From contig DHXR01000069.1 of the NCBI GenBank assembly GCA_002413785.1, positions 1 to 44,771 of the forward strand: a DNA stretch of 44,771 nt, given 5' to 3'. The notes under the pieces were generated by a model. That model had not been told where the DNA came from, made no database searches, and saw only the letters and a program-made list of their open reading frames with translations. The DNA is from Mucilaginibacter sp. UBA5151 (lineage in GTDB: Bacteria; Bacteroidota; Bacteroidia; Sphingobacteriales; Sphingobacteriaceae). The stretch's first letter is position 1. Each line of letters begins with the position of its first letter. The position numbers and the translations under genes were made by a program. Positions 31,826 through 39,475 of this stretch are shown here, piece by piece.

Positions 31826-33196
31826 ATGCAAAAGAACAAACTGACACTCTATATTTTTATCGCGCTTGTATTAGGGGTAGTAGCAGGGTATTTTTACAAT
31901 GTATATGTAATTAATGCCATTAATGTAAAGCTTCATGCAGCCGAAACAAGTATAAAAAGCATTGATAAAGGCTTAGCAGGATTAACCGACAGCACCACAG
32001 TTGCTTACAGGCAGTTAAAAAGCCGGCGTTCTGCCGAGGTGCTGATCCGAAATGCAAGCGATAGTTTGCGTGACGATAAGCTGGAAGGCTTCACCATTTT
32101 AAGCGATATTTTTCTGCGGCTGATAAAAATGATCGTCGGTCCGCTGGTGTTTACCACCCTGGTAGTTGGCGTGGCCAAAGTTGGGGATGTAAAGGCCGTG
32201 GGCCGAATTGGCGGTAAAACTATGCTGCTGTTTATAGGCGCCACCTTTGTTTCGCTGTTGCTGGGCATGTTGCTGGTTAACTTTTTTGAGCCCGGCAAAG
32301 CGATGCACCTCAGCATACCCGAACTTCACCTCGGTACAGGTATCAATAAGACGGCCTTATCCCTGAAAGAATTTATAGGTCACGTTTTCCCGCGTAGTTT
32401 TTTTGAGGCCATGACAAATAACGAGATCCTGCAGATTGTAGTGTTCTCCCTGTTTTTTGGTATCGGCACAGCTGCCATCGGCGAAAAAGGCGAAATCGTG
32501 ATCAAGGCCATGGATGCTATTTCGCATGTGATTTTAAAAATTACAGGCTATGTAATGAAGTTTGCGCCATTCGCGGTTTTTGGCGCCATTACGGCGGTTG
32601 TGGCTAAGCAGGGGATGGGCATATTGTCAACTTATGCCGTTTTCCTGGGCGAGTTTTATTTCTCGCTGTTGCTGCTTTGGACCCTAATTGTTGTGGCAGT
32701 TTTTTTTGTGTTGCGAAAAAGGGTTTTTGTATTGCTCAATCATATCAAAGATGCCATGCTGATTGCTTTCAGTACCTCCACCAGCGAGGCCGCTTATCCA
32801 AAAGTGCTGCTCGAACTGGAACGTTTTGGCTGCAATAATAAAATTGTAAGCTTTGTTTTGCCCTTGGGGTATTCTTTTAACCTCGTCGGCTCCATGATGT
32901 ACCTCACCTTTGCTTCGCTGTTCCTGGCCCAGGCATTTAATATGCACTTATCCTTAACACAGCAAATTACAATGCTGCTCGTATTGATGCTTACCAGTAA
33001 GGGCGTAGCCGGTGTTCCCCGTGCCGCACTGGTGGTTATAGCAGGCACCATGGCCATGTTTAATATCCCCGAAGCCGGTTTAGGGCTGCTCATTGGCATA
33101 GATCCCCTGATGGATATGGGCCGTTCTGCAACCAATGTTTTAGGTAATGCCATGGCAACAGCAGTGGTAAGCAAGTGGGAGGGGGAGCTTCAGTAA
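31826..33196 (+). CDS. Dicarboxylate/amino acid:cation symporter (DctA/GltT family)
   Basis: Inner-membrane carrier for C4-dicarboxylates, glutamate or aspartate driven by Na+ or H+. The 456-residue protein has eight membrane helices and two re-entrant hairpins. Hairpin 1 contains STSTSEAAYPKVLLELERFG, the seventh helix has GYSFNLVGSMMYLT, hairpin 2 has TSKGVAGVPRAALVVI, and the eighth helix has DPLMDMGRSATNVLGNAMAT with the substrate-binding Asp, Arg and Asn. An extra hydrophilic segment of about 45 residues (about 30-75) follows the first helix and is longer than in bacterial DctA. Substrate preference cannot be settled from sequence. Confidence 0.94.
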   Translation: MQKNKLTLYIFIALVLGVVAGYFYNVYVINAINVKLHAAETSIKSIDKGLAGLTDSTTVAYRQLKSRRSAEVLIRNASDSLRDDKLEGFTILSDIFLRLIKMIVGPLVFTTLVVGVAKVGDVKAVGRIGGKTMLLFIGATFVSLLLGMLLVNFFEPGKAMHLSIPELHLGTGINKTALSLKEFIGHVFPRSFFEAMTNNEILQIVVFSLFFGIGTAAIGEKGEIVIKAMDAISHVILKITGYVMKFAPFAVFGAITAVVAKQGMGILSTYAVFLGEFYFSLLLLWTLIVVAVFFVLRKRVFVLLNHIKDAMLIAFSTSTSEAAYPKVLLELERFGCNNKIVSFVLPLGYSFNLVGSMMYLTFASLFLAQAFNMHLSLTQQITMLLVLMLTSKGVAGVPRAALVVIAGTMAMFNIPEAGLGLLIGIDPLMDMGRSATNVLGNAMATAVVSKWEGELQ

Positions 33197-33684
33197 TTTT
33201 GAATTATTGAATTATTGATTTAATTTTAAATTTTTAGCATAATGGAAAACAGTCAAAGAATTGAATTTGCTGAGGCATTTAAAAGCAGGACGAAAAAATT
33301 TGTTGTTGATAATATTAAGTTTTTCAGAACTTTGCCAAAGAGTGAAGAGGCAAAGATTATCGGGCGACAGTTGCTCCGATCATTATCATCGGTTGGCGCT
33401 AACTACAGAGCTGCCTGCCGGGCCAGGTCGCAGGCAGAATTTCATTCAAAACTATCAATTGTTGTTGAGGAAGCTGATGAATCTGCTTTTTGGATGGAAA
33501 TTTTAGTTGAAGCTGAAATTGTAAAACCAGGTGAATTAAATTATCTTTCGGATGAAGCAAACCAAATCCTTAAAATTGTGGCAGCTTCACGAAAGACAGT
33601 GTCAAAAAAGTAAACAGATCATGATTTCAAAAATCAATCCTTCCCCAAATCAATAATTCAATAAATCAATAATTCACTAATTAA
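33197..33684. repeat. Cassette: TGAATTA-type arms flanking a four-helix bundle gene
   Basis: The left arm (33197-33227) starts directly after the symporter stop codon and reads TTTTGAATTATTGAATTATT and onward. The right arm (33646-33684) contains AAATCAATAATTCAATAAAT and CAATAATTCACTAATTAA, its inverse. Between the arms lies only the four-helix bundle gene. Arms of the same word occur without a gene at 21219-21348. Confidence 0.75.
33242..33613 (+). CDS. Four-helix bundle protein (S23 / 23S rRNA intervening-sequence protein-like)
   Basis: A 123-residue all-helical protein of the bIVP/S23 family, named after genes found inside intervening sequences of 23S rRNA and related to Avd of diversity-generating retroelements. 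Signature segments are FAEAFKSRTKKFVVDNIKFF, SSVGANYRAACRARSQAEF and KLSIVVEEADESAFWMEIL. Family members form basic pentameric barrels that bind nucleic acid. Their cellular role is largely unknown. Here the gene stands alone between inverted TGAATTA word arms and far from any rRNA, which suggests a self-contained cassette inserted between the symporter and the paralogous pair downstream. Confidence 0.9.
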   Translation: MENSQRIEFAEAFKSRTKKFVVDNIKFFRTLPKSEEAKIIGRQLLRSLSSVGANYRAACRARSQAEFHSKLSIVVEEADESAFWMEILVEAEIVKPGELNYLSDEANQILKIVAASRKTVSKK

Positions 33685-33685
33685 C

Positions 33686-34192
33686 ATGACCGATAAATCA
33701 AAAAAAACATTTCTCTTAGCAACCATAGTAGGCTCATTCCTGATATATAGTATAATTTATTACGCCCAGGTGCTGAAAGACGCGCCCTACAATTTAAAGG
33801 AGTTTAAATCCTTCACAATTAAATACGGCACAAAAGATAGTATGGTAAACTACTACAATTCAGCCACCGGTGAATATACCTACCTGAATAAAAATGACTC
33901 TTTAATAAAGAAGCATTTATTTTTAAGTAAATCAGATATAGATTCCCTTCATAAAGAAGCAAGAATTTTTGGTTTTTGGGACTTTCCTGAAAATGAATTG
34001 AATAATGACAGCACTAACACCAATTATAAAAAAGTACCCCGTTATATTATTCAATTTAATTACAAACGGAAAAGTAAACTGGTGCAGTTCGATGCCAATT
34101 ATAACGGTCCTGCCAAACTTGTAGATGCTAACCGGGGATTGATCACAAAGATCAGGGATATTTTAAGTGGCGCCGAAGAAAAACAGAAATAA
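33686..34192 (+). CDS. Membrane-anchored protein of unknown function, first of a duplicated pair
   Basis: A 168-residue protein with one N-terminal membrane helix (about 8-28) and a soluble, probably periplasmic remainder. No family is recognised. It shares much of its length with the next gene product: APYNLKEFKSFTIKYGTKDS, then YNSATGEYTYLNKNDSLIKK, the FGFWDFPENE motif, and a final region FDANYNGPAKLVDANRGLIT. The second gene starts three bases after this one ends, so the pair arose by tandem duplication and is cotranscribed. The start lies one base after the right arm of the four-helix cassette. Confidence 0.82.
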   Translation: MTDKSKKTFLLATIVGSFLIYSIIYYAQVLKDAPYNLKEFKSFTIKYGTKDSMVNYYNSATGEYTYLNKNDSLIKKHLFLSKSDIDSLHKEARIFGFWDFPENELNNDSTNTNYKKVPRYIIQFNYKRKSKLVQFDANYNGPAKLVDANRGLITKIRDILSGAEEKQK

Positions 34193-34195
34193 TTT

Positions 34196-34816
34196 ATGAA
34201 TGCACCCGGCAGTTTAACCATTATTTTGATCCTGTTTTTTGCAGCACTTTTCCTGTTTGCCGTTTTCCTTTTACTCAAACACAAAAGCAAGGGTGTATTG
34301 GGTAACAGGCTGCTTGTTGCTGGTGTCATAGTTTTGCTGATTGTTGTTTTTATATTCATAAGAGGGCCAATTGTAGGCTATTACCAGGCTGTTTTTAAAG
34401 AAGCCCCCTATGATTTCTCGGAATTAAAGTCAATTGTGTTTAAATACGGCGAGGGGGATAGTTTAGTTAATCAATACGATTCCGGTTCGGGCGAATACCA
34501 ATACCTCAACAGGAAGGATTCACTGATAAAAACACATTTGTATTTAACCACAAACGATTTACTTTACCTTCACCATAAAGCGACTGAACTTGGCTACTGG
34601 GATTTTCCGTCAAATGAACGAACTTCCGATACGCTCAGTACCAATGGGATAAAACCGGTAGTCTTTTTGATAGAATTCAATTACAGGCATAACAGTAAAA
34701 AGGTATATTTCAGCTCAAAGTATAACGGTTCCCAAAAACTGGTGGAAGCAAATCAGCAGCTAATTACTGAAATTCAGAACGTTTTGAGAACAGCCGAAGA
34801 GCGGAAGAAAAAATAA
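34196..34816 (+). CDS. Membrane protein of unknown function, second of a duplicated pair
   Basis: A 206-residue paralogue of the preceding product with an additional N-terminal membrane helix. Helices lie at about 5-26 and 40-58. The soluble part repeats the shared pattern: EAPYDFSELKSIVFKYGEGD, YDSGSGEYQYLNRKDSLIKT, LGYWDFPSNE, and SSKYNGSQKLVEANQQLITE. The first copy lacks this extra helix, so the two may differ in topology or partner. No catalytic motif or known domain is visible. A promoter box for rplU lies shortly after its stop codon, marking the end of this transcription unit. Confidence 0.82.
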   Translation: MNAPGSLTIILILFFAALFLFAVFLLLKHKSKGVLGNRLLVAGVIVLLIVVFIFIRGPIVGYYQAVFKEAPYDFSELKSIVFKYGEGDSLVNQYDSGSGEYQYLNRKDSLIKTHLYLTTNDLLYLHHKATELGYWDFPSNERTSDTLSTNGIKPVVFLIEFNYRHNSKKVYFSSKYNGSQKLVEANQQLITEIQNVLRTAEERKKK

Positions 34817-34824
34817 ACGGGGTA

Positions 34825-34855
34825 TTGTTTATTGTAATATAAACCTCTATATTTG
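34825..34855 (+). promoter_or_regulatory. Promoter of rplU-rpmA
   Basis: TTG at 34825-34827 and TATATTTG at 34848-34855 form a perfect Bacteroidota -33/-7 pair with a spacer of 20. Transcription would start about 34860, giving a 5' leader of about 30 bases before rplU. Confidence 0.8.
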
Positions 34856-34888
34856 CACCTCGAATTTTAAAACAATAATTAACAAACA

Positions 34889-35197
34889 ATGTACGCAATA
34901 GTAAGTATAGCAGGACAGCAATTTAAAGTTGCAAAAGACCAGCAGATCTTTGTACACAGATTACAGGGTGATGAGGGCGCTAGTATTGAATTTGACAACG
35001 TATTGTTAGCCGAAAACGAAGGTAAATTTAAATTGGGTTCTGATTTAAAAAGCGCTAAAGTATCGGCTAAGATACTGTCTCATTTAAAAGGTGATAAAGT
35101 GATCATCTTCAAAAAGAAAAGAAGAAAAGGTTACAAAAAGAAAAACGGTCACCGTCAGCAGTTTACCAAGATTGAGATCACCGGTATTACATTATAA
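34889..35197 (+). CDS. rplU: 50S ribosomal protein L21
   Basis: A 102-residue ribosomal protein binding 23S rRNA. MYAIVSIAGQQFKVAKDQQI is the typical L21 start, and KVIIFKKKRRKGYKKKNGHR is the basic RNA-binding loop near the C-terminus. Length is normal. It precedes rpmA by 51 bases on the same strand, the order conserved across bacteria, and is served by a strong promoter at 34825-34855. Confidence 0.98.
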   Translation: MYAIVSIAGQQFKVAKDQQIFVHRLQGDEGASIEFDNVLLAENEGKFKLGSDLKSAKVSAKILSHLKGDKVIIFKKKRRKGYKKKNGHRQQFTKIEITGITL

Positions 35198-35248
35198 TTA
35201 AAGTTTAATCGATCCGCCCAAAAGCAGATCATAAAAAGATATTAAGAA

Positions 35249-35698
35249 ATGGCACATAAAAAAGGGGCCGGTAGTTCCAGAAACGGCCGCGAGTCACATA
35301 GCAAACGTTTAGGTATCAAAATATTCGGTGGTCAGCCGGCAATCGCAGGCAACATTATTGTTCGCCAGCGCGGTACAAAACACAATCCGGGCCTTAATGT
35401 AGGTATCGGCAGGGACCATACCTTATTCGCATTAGCCGAAGGTATTGTAACTTTTAAAAAGAAAGCAGACAACCGTTCGTATGTTTCGGTATTGCCTTTT
35501 GCAGTTGAAGTTGAAGATGCAGCGCCTGTTGCACCTGCAAAAGCTGAGAAAAAAGTTATTGAAGTAAAAGCTCCGGTTGCAGAAGCAGTAATAGCAGAAG
35601 CAGCACCTGTTGCAGAAGCAGCAGCTGACGAAGCGCCAAAAAAGAAAGCAGCTCCTAAAAAGAAAGCTGCTGATACAGAAGAAAAAGCTGCTGAGTAA
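35249..35698 (+). CDS. rpmA: 50S ribosomal protein L27 with a long Ala/Lys/Glu-rich tail
   Basis: L27 helps position tRNA at the peptidyl-transferase centre. Residues 1 to about 85 are standard L27: MAHKKGAGSSRNGRESHSKR, the glycine-rich RQRGTKHNPGLNVGIGRDHT and LFALAEGIVTFKKKADN. There is no Firmicutes-type cleaved N-terminal extension. Normal L27 ends near residue 85-90, but here about 60 further residues follow, rich in Ala, Glu, Val and Lys (EAAPVAEAAADEAPKKK and similar). The tail is low-complexity, probably disordered, and resembles tails on other nucleic-acid-binding proteins of this group. A strong bidirectional hairpin terminator follows. Confidence 0.97.
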   Translation: MAHKKGAGSSRNGRESHSKRLGIKIFGGQPAIAGNIIVRQRGTKHNPGLNVGIGRDHTLFALAEGIVTFKKKADNRSYVSVLPFAVEVEDAAPVAPAKAEKKVIEVKAPVAEAVIAEAAPVAEAAADEAPKKKAAPKKKAADTEEKAAE

Positions 35699-35718
35699 TC
35701 AGCAAAGCCAATCATATT

Positions 35719-35753
35719 GAAAAGCCCCGGTTTGTTAAAAATCGGGGCTTTTC
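35719..35753. terminator. Bidirectional intrinsic terminator between rpmA and ruvB
   Basis: AAAAGCCCCG and CGGGGCTTTT form a perfect stem with a 12-base AT-rich loop, flanked by A's on the left and T's on the right. It sits between the convergent rpmA and ruvB genes and can end transcripts from both sides. Confidence 0.92.
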
Positions 35754-35777
35754 AGTTTTACACGAATCTTTCTTCCC

Positions 35778-36800
35778 TTAAAACAAAGAAGGATTACCAC
35801 CCAGTTTTATTTTGCCCAGATGCTTATAGGCGTTTTCTGTAGCTTCACGACCACGGGCGGTACGCATTAAAAAACCTTCCTGTATTAAAAAAGGTTCATA
35901 AACTTCTTCAATGGTGCCTTCATCTTCGCCGACGGCCGTAGCTATGGTTTTTAAGCCTACAGGGCCGCCTTTAAATTTGTCGATAATGGTGGTTAAAATT
36001 TTATTATCCATTTCATCCAGGCCATGCTCGTCCACATTAAGGGCATTTAATGCGTATTTGGCAATAACAGTATCAATATTGCCGTCGCCTTTTATCTGGG
36101 CAAAATCGCGGGTGCGGCGCAGCAGGGCATTGGCAATACGCGGCGTACCACGACTACGGCGAGCAATTTCATAAGCACCTTCATCGCTGATCGGGGTTTT
36201 TAGTATAGATGCCGAACGCAGCACAATGGTTTTCAGCAGCTTGGCATCGTAATATTCAAGCCGGGAATTGATGCCGAACCTGGCGCGCAGCGGTGCGGTA
36301 AGCAATCCCGAACGTGTGGTAGCGCCAACAAGGGTGAATGGGTTGAGCGAGATTTGCACTGAACGTGCGTTTGGGCCGCTCTCCAGCATGATATCAATCT
36401 TGAAGTCCTCCATTGCCGAGTATAAATACTCTTCAACCAGGGGGCTCAGGCGGTGAATCTCATCGATAAACAAAATGTCGCCGGTTTCAAGGTTGGTAAG
36501 CAAGCCCGCAAGGTCGCCGGGCTTATCCAGTACGGGGCCGGATGTTATTTTGATGCCGACACCCATTTCATTAGCAATAATATACGACAGGGTAGTTTTG
36601 CCCAGTCCCGGAGGGCCGTGCAGCAGCACATGGTCGAGCGCCTCACCACGCTGGCGGGCGGCCTGTACAAATACTTTTAAATTGGCTAAAATTTTATGCT
36701 GACCGGTAAAATCTTCAAATACCTGCGGGCGCAAAACTTTTTCAATATCACGCTCGGCAGGGGAGAGGCGTTCGCGGTCGGGATCGAGGTTTTCGTTCAT
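35778..36800 (-). CDS. ruvB: Holliday junction branch migration ATPase RuvB
   Basis: The AAA+ hexameric motor that drives branch migration with RuvA during recombinational repair. At 340 residues it has the normal length. Key parts are the Walker A HGPPGLGKTTL, Walker B LFIDEIHRL, sensor region LVGATTRSGLLTAPLRARFG, the arginine-finger region ARRSRGTPRIANALLRRTRD, and the C-terminal winged helix with EDEGTIEEVYEPFLIQEGFL. It is convergent with rpmA. A TTTCGGA word array separates it from the glycosyltransferase gene upstream on the same strand. Confidence 0.98.
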   Translation of the reverse strand: MNENLDPDRERLSPAERDIEKVLRPQVFEDFTGQHKILANLKVFVQAARQRGEALDHVLLHGPPGLGKTTLSYIIANEMGVGIKITSGPVLDKPGDLAGLLTNLETGDILFIDEIHRLSPLVEEYLYSAMEDFKIDIMLESGPNARSVQISLNPFTLVGATTRSGLLTAPLRARFGINSRLEYYDAKLLKTIVLRSASILKTPISDEGAYEIARRSRGTPRIANALLRRTRDFAQIKGDGNIDTVIAKYALNALNVDEHGLDEMDNKILTTIIDKFKGGPVGLKTIATAVGEDEGTIEEVYEPFLIQEGFLMRTARGREATENAYKHLGKIKLGGNPSLF

Positions 36801-36810
36801 GTAGTTTTTT

Positions 36811-36941
36811 ATTTCGGATTTCGGAATTTCGATTTCGGATTTATTTTTATTTTGAATTCGATTATTAGATTTCGAATTTACCTAAATGAACTGTAGTTTG
36901 TATTAAAAATTCCGAAATCGAAATTCCGAAATCCGAAATCA
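36811..36941. repeat. Inverted word-array locus (TTTCGGA type) with a perfect 29-bp stem
   Basis: The left arm at 36811-36842 starts ATTTCGGATTTCGGAATTTC, and the right arm at 36907-36939 is its inverse with 29 consecutive matching bases. The loop is about 64 bases and AT-rich. The right arm runs straight into the TGA stop codon (36939-36941) of the glycosyltransferase gene. Same word and same stop-codon junction as at 20157-20313. Confidence 0.9.
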
Positions 36942-37670
36942 TCCCTCAGGATATTTTCTGAATATGCTGTTGATCCTCATCTGGATAACCCCCCAAAAGG
37001 CTTCCCTGAAAATACTTGTCGACATTTTTGAGGTGCCGAGGGTACGATCGGTAAATATAATTGGGACTTCCACCAACTTAAATCCATGTTTTACGGTGGT
37101 GTATTTCATTTCTATCTGGAAGGCATAGCCCACAAATTTGATCTTATCCAGGTTCACTGTTTCTAAAACTTTACGTTTATAGCACATAAAACCAGCTGTG
37201 AAATCCTGGATATTTATGCCGGTAACAAATCGTACATAAACCGATGCAAAATAGCTCATCAGTACCCGGCTCATAGGCCAGTTTACCACGTTTACACCAT
37301 TGATATAACGCGAACCTATAGCAGAATCGGCGCCGTCAACACAGGCCTGCCGTAGCCTCATTAAATCATCAGGGTTATGGGAAAAATCGGCGTCCATCTC
37401 AAAAATATAATCGTATTCATGTGCAATGGCCCATTTAAAACCGTGGATGTAGGCGGTGCCAAGCCCTTGTTTGCCGGCCCGTTCTTCAAGGAACAATCGT
37501 TCCGGGAACTCAGGTTGTAGTTGTTTTACAATGTTTTGTGTACCATCAGGCGAACCATCGTCGATGATCAGTACGTGGAAATCATGTGGTAAAGAAAACA
37601 CCTTGCGGATCATCCGTTCGATGTTTTCCTTTTCGTTATAAGTTGGAATAATAACTATGCTATCGGGCAC
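36939..37670 (-). CDS. Polyprenol monophosphomannose synthase-like glycosyltransferase
   Basis: A 243-residue GT2 enzyme of the dolichol/polyprenol-phosphate mannosyltransferase type without membrane domain. It opens with SIVIIPTYNEKENIERMIRK. The nucleotide-sugar site is YIFEMDADFSHNPDDLMRL, and GLGTAYIHGFKWAIAHEYDY, FTAGFMCYKRKVLE and GYAFQIEMKYTTVKHGFKLV follow. It probably charges polyprenyl phosphate with mannose or another hexose for envelope glycans or protein glycosylation. A second GT2 of related type is at 14936-15661. It is upstream of ruvB on the same strand, separated by a hairpin-forming array. Confidence 0.94.
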   Translation of the reverse strand: MPDSIVIIPTYNEKENIERMIRKVFSLPHDFHVLIIDDGSPDGTQNIVKQLQPEFPERLFLEERAGKQGLGTAYIHGFKWAIAHEYDYIFEMDADFSHNPDDLMRLRQACVDGADSAIGSRYINGVNVVNWPMSRVLMSYFASVYVRFVTGINIQDFTAGFMCYKRKVLETVNLDKIKFVGYAFQIEMKYTTVKHGFKLVEVPIIFTDRTLGTSKMSTSIFREAFWGVIQMRINSIFRKYPEG

Positions 37671-37734
37671 TTAAAATATAATTAGATAAGAGAGCGCAAA
37701 AATAGGTGATTTTACGATGTATTAAAAATAAAAA

Positions 37735-37762
37735 AACAGGAGGGCCTTGCAACTTTCCTGTT
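37735..37762 (-). terminator. Intrinsic terminator after the peptide transporter gene
   Basis: On the minus strand AACAGGA and TCCTGTT form a seven-pair stem around a 14-base loop, followed by a T-run. It lies 23 bases after the transporter stop codon. Confidence 0.75.
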
Positions 37763-37784
37763 AATATTTTTTTAGCATTTCCTT

Positions 37785-39314
37785 TTATAAATCATGTGTA
37801 TCTGCAATAACCTTATTTTCAACGTAAGGATCAGTAATATAGCTCCGTTCTTTTAATCTTGGCGAAATAAACATAAATGCTATTGTAAACAAGGTGACTA
37901 TTCCAATAAAAAACCAGTAATAATTTGCCCCTATCAGGTAGTGAGAGAAAAATCCTCCACTTGATATATTACTATTTATTACGCCTGTAAATAAATTACC
38001 TATAGAAACTACCAATAACCAAATGGCTGTCATCGTACTTTTCATTGATTTTGGCGCATGAGTATAAGCGTACTCCAAACCTGTTATTGAAACTAATACC
38101 TCAGCTGCTGAAAGTATCACATACGCAAATACCTGCCACCATATAGATGGTGTACCACCATGATCGATATTCTCTTGTATTAAAGCGATAATTACAAATG
38201 ATAAGGCGGTTAATACTAAACCTGTGCCTAATCTTCTTAATGGAGTTGTTTTTAAACCTTTCTTGTCTAAATATGGATACAGCCAATAATTAAATACAGG
38301 TATAAATATCAACAGAAAAATAGGGTTAAAGGTCTGTACCTGGCCGGCTAAGATAGTAAAATTAAGATTTAAAGTATGTTTGAAGAAAGGAATTTGGTGG
38401 ATACCCAAAGGTATATATCTGTTCATTTTTGCGGCCTGTAAAACCCATTCAGAAAGGTTTTGGTCCCATACTGCCCAAAAAGCCAATGCGAAGAAGAATA
38501 CAGCCATTACGCGGTAAACTGCTTTAACACCATCCACTCTTTCGGGATTGTGTTTTTCCTTAGCTACATCTAACCAAGACTGGCCTTTTTGTTTTTTACT
38601 TAAATTTAATAAGGCATAAAATGAAATAAAAACAAAATTGTCTCTATTTATACCCGATGGTGGAACCCTTACATAAATTTTACGCCCCGAAAAAAAGATA
38701 ATGGTAGCTAATCCCATTAAAATACCAGGGATACCGAATGCCCATTTAGCACCATAATTTTCATATACCCATGGAATTAAAATTGTTGAAAACACTGAAC
38801 CAGCATTAATGCTGAAATAAAACCAGCCATATACTTTTGACAACAGATCCTGGTTGGTGACATCAAACTGGTCGCCAACGTTGGCAGATACGCATGATTT
38901 GATACCGCCAGCACCAATTGCTACAAAAACCAAACCTGCTGTAAATCCATTTAAATTGGTATCGAATGTTGCCAAAAACAAATGGCCCAAACAATAAACC
39001 ATAGATATGTATAAAATTATTTTGTATTTTCCTGTAAACCAGTCGGCCACCAAGCCACCTACGAATGGCAAAGCATAAGCAAGTGTCACAAAAAAATGAG
39101 TACTTTCATTAGCATGTGCTTCTGCAACTGTAGTTAGTGCCGGATTATGTGATGGATTATAAAACTGGGCCACTAAAAAAGTAACCAATATGGAACGCAT
39201 ACCATAAAAGCTGAAGCGCTCTGCCGCTTCGTTCCCGATAATAAACGGGACACTTCTGGGAAATCTTGATTTGACAGGTGCGGGTGCAGTTAGTGTATCT
39301 GACATTATTATCAC
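37785..39314 (-). CDS. Proton-dependent oligopeptide (POT/PTR family) MFS transporter
   Basis: Imports di- and tripeptides with protons. The 509-residue protein has about 12-14 membrane helices. PTR signatures include GNEAAERFSFYGMRSILVTF at the first helix (the ExxERFxYYG motif) and FVAIGAGGIKSCVSANVGDQ in the fourth helix. FYFSINAGSVFSTILIPWVY matches the FYxxINxG motif, and SAAEVLVSITGLEYAYTHAP lies in the C-terminal half. The start could also be the Met at codon 4 (39305). A terminator follows downstream. The thiolase and unknown secreted protein genes lie upstream on the same strand but are separated by a repeat array. Confidence 0.95.
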   Translation of the reverse strand: MIIMSDTLTAPAPVKSRFPRSVPFIIGNEAAERFSFYGMRSILVTFLVAQFYNPSHNPALTTVAEAHANESTHFFVTLAYALPFVGGLVADWFTGKYKIILYISMVYCLGHLFLATFDTNLNGFTAGLVFVAIGAGGIKSCVSANVGDQFDVTNQDLLSKVYGWFYFSINAGSVFSTILIPWVYENYGAKWAFGIPGILMGLATIIFFSGRKIYVRVPPSGINRDNFVFISFYALLNLSKKQKGQSWLDVAKEKHNPERVDGVKAVYRVMAVFFFALAFWAVWDQNLSEWVLQAAKMNRYIPLGIHQIPFFKHTLNLNFTILAGQVQTFNPIFLLIFIPVFNYWLYPYLDKKGLKTTPLRRLGTGLVLTALSFVIIALIQENIDHGGTPSIWWQVFAYVILSAAEVLVSITGLEYAYTHAPKSMKSTMTAIWLLVVSIGNLFTGVINSNISSGGFFSHYLIGANYYWFFIGIVTLFTIAFMFISPRLKERSYITDPYVENKVIADTHDL

Positions 39315-39379
39315 ATAAAATTTCCCCTAATGTACTATTATTCCTTTAATTCCAAATTGAATACCTGGAATTGGATTTC

Positions 39380-39475
39380 AGTTGATTGAGTTGATTAGGT
39401 TAACTAAGTTAACATTTACCACAATACCACAACCATCCACCCAATCAACCACTCACTTAACCAACTAATTCACTA
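39380..39475. repeat. Inverted word-array locus (GTTGATT type)
   Basis: The left arm (39380-39413) reads AGTTGATTGAGTTGATTAGG and continues with TTAACTAAGTTAAC. The right arm (39439-39475) carries CCAATCAACCACTCACTTAA, CCAACTAATTCACTA. On the minus strand the array begins at the TAG stop of the secreted protein gene. Confidence 0.78.

Noticed and set aside
33242..33613. Intervening sequence inside a 23S rRNA gene
   Set aside because: No rRNA sequence flanks the four-helix bundle gene. It lies between protein-coding genes.
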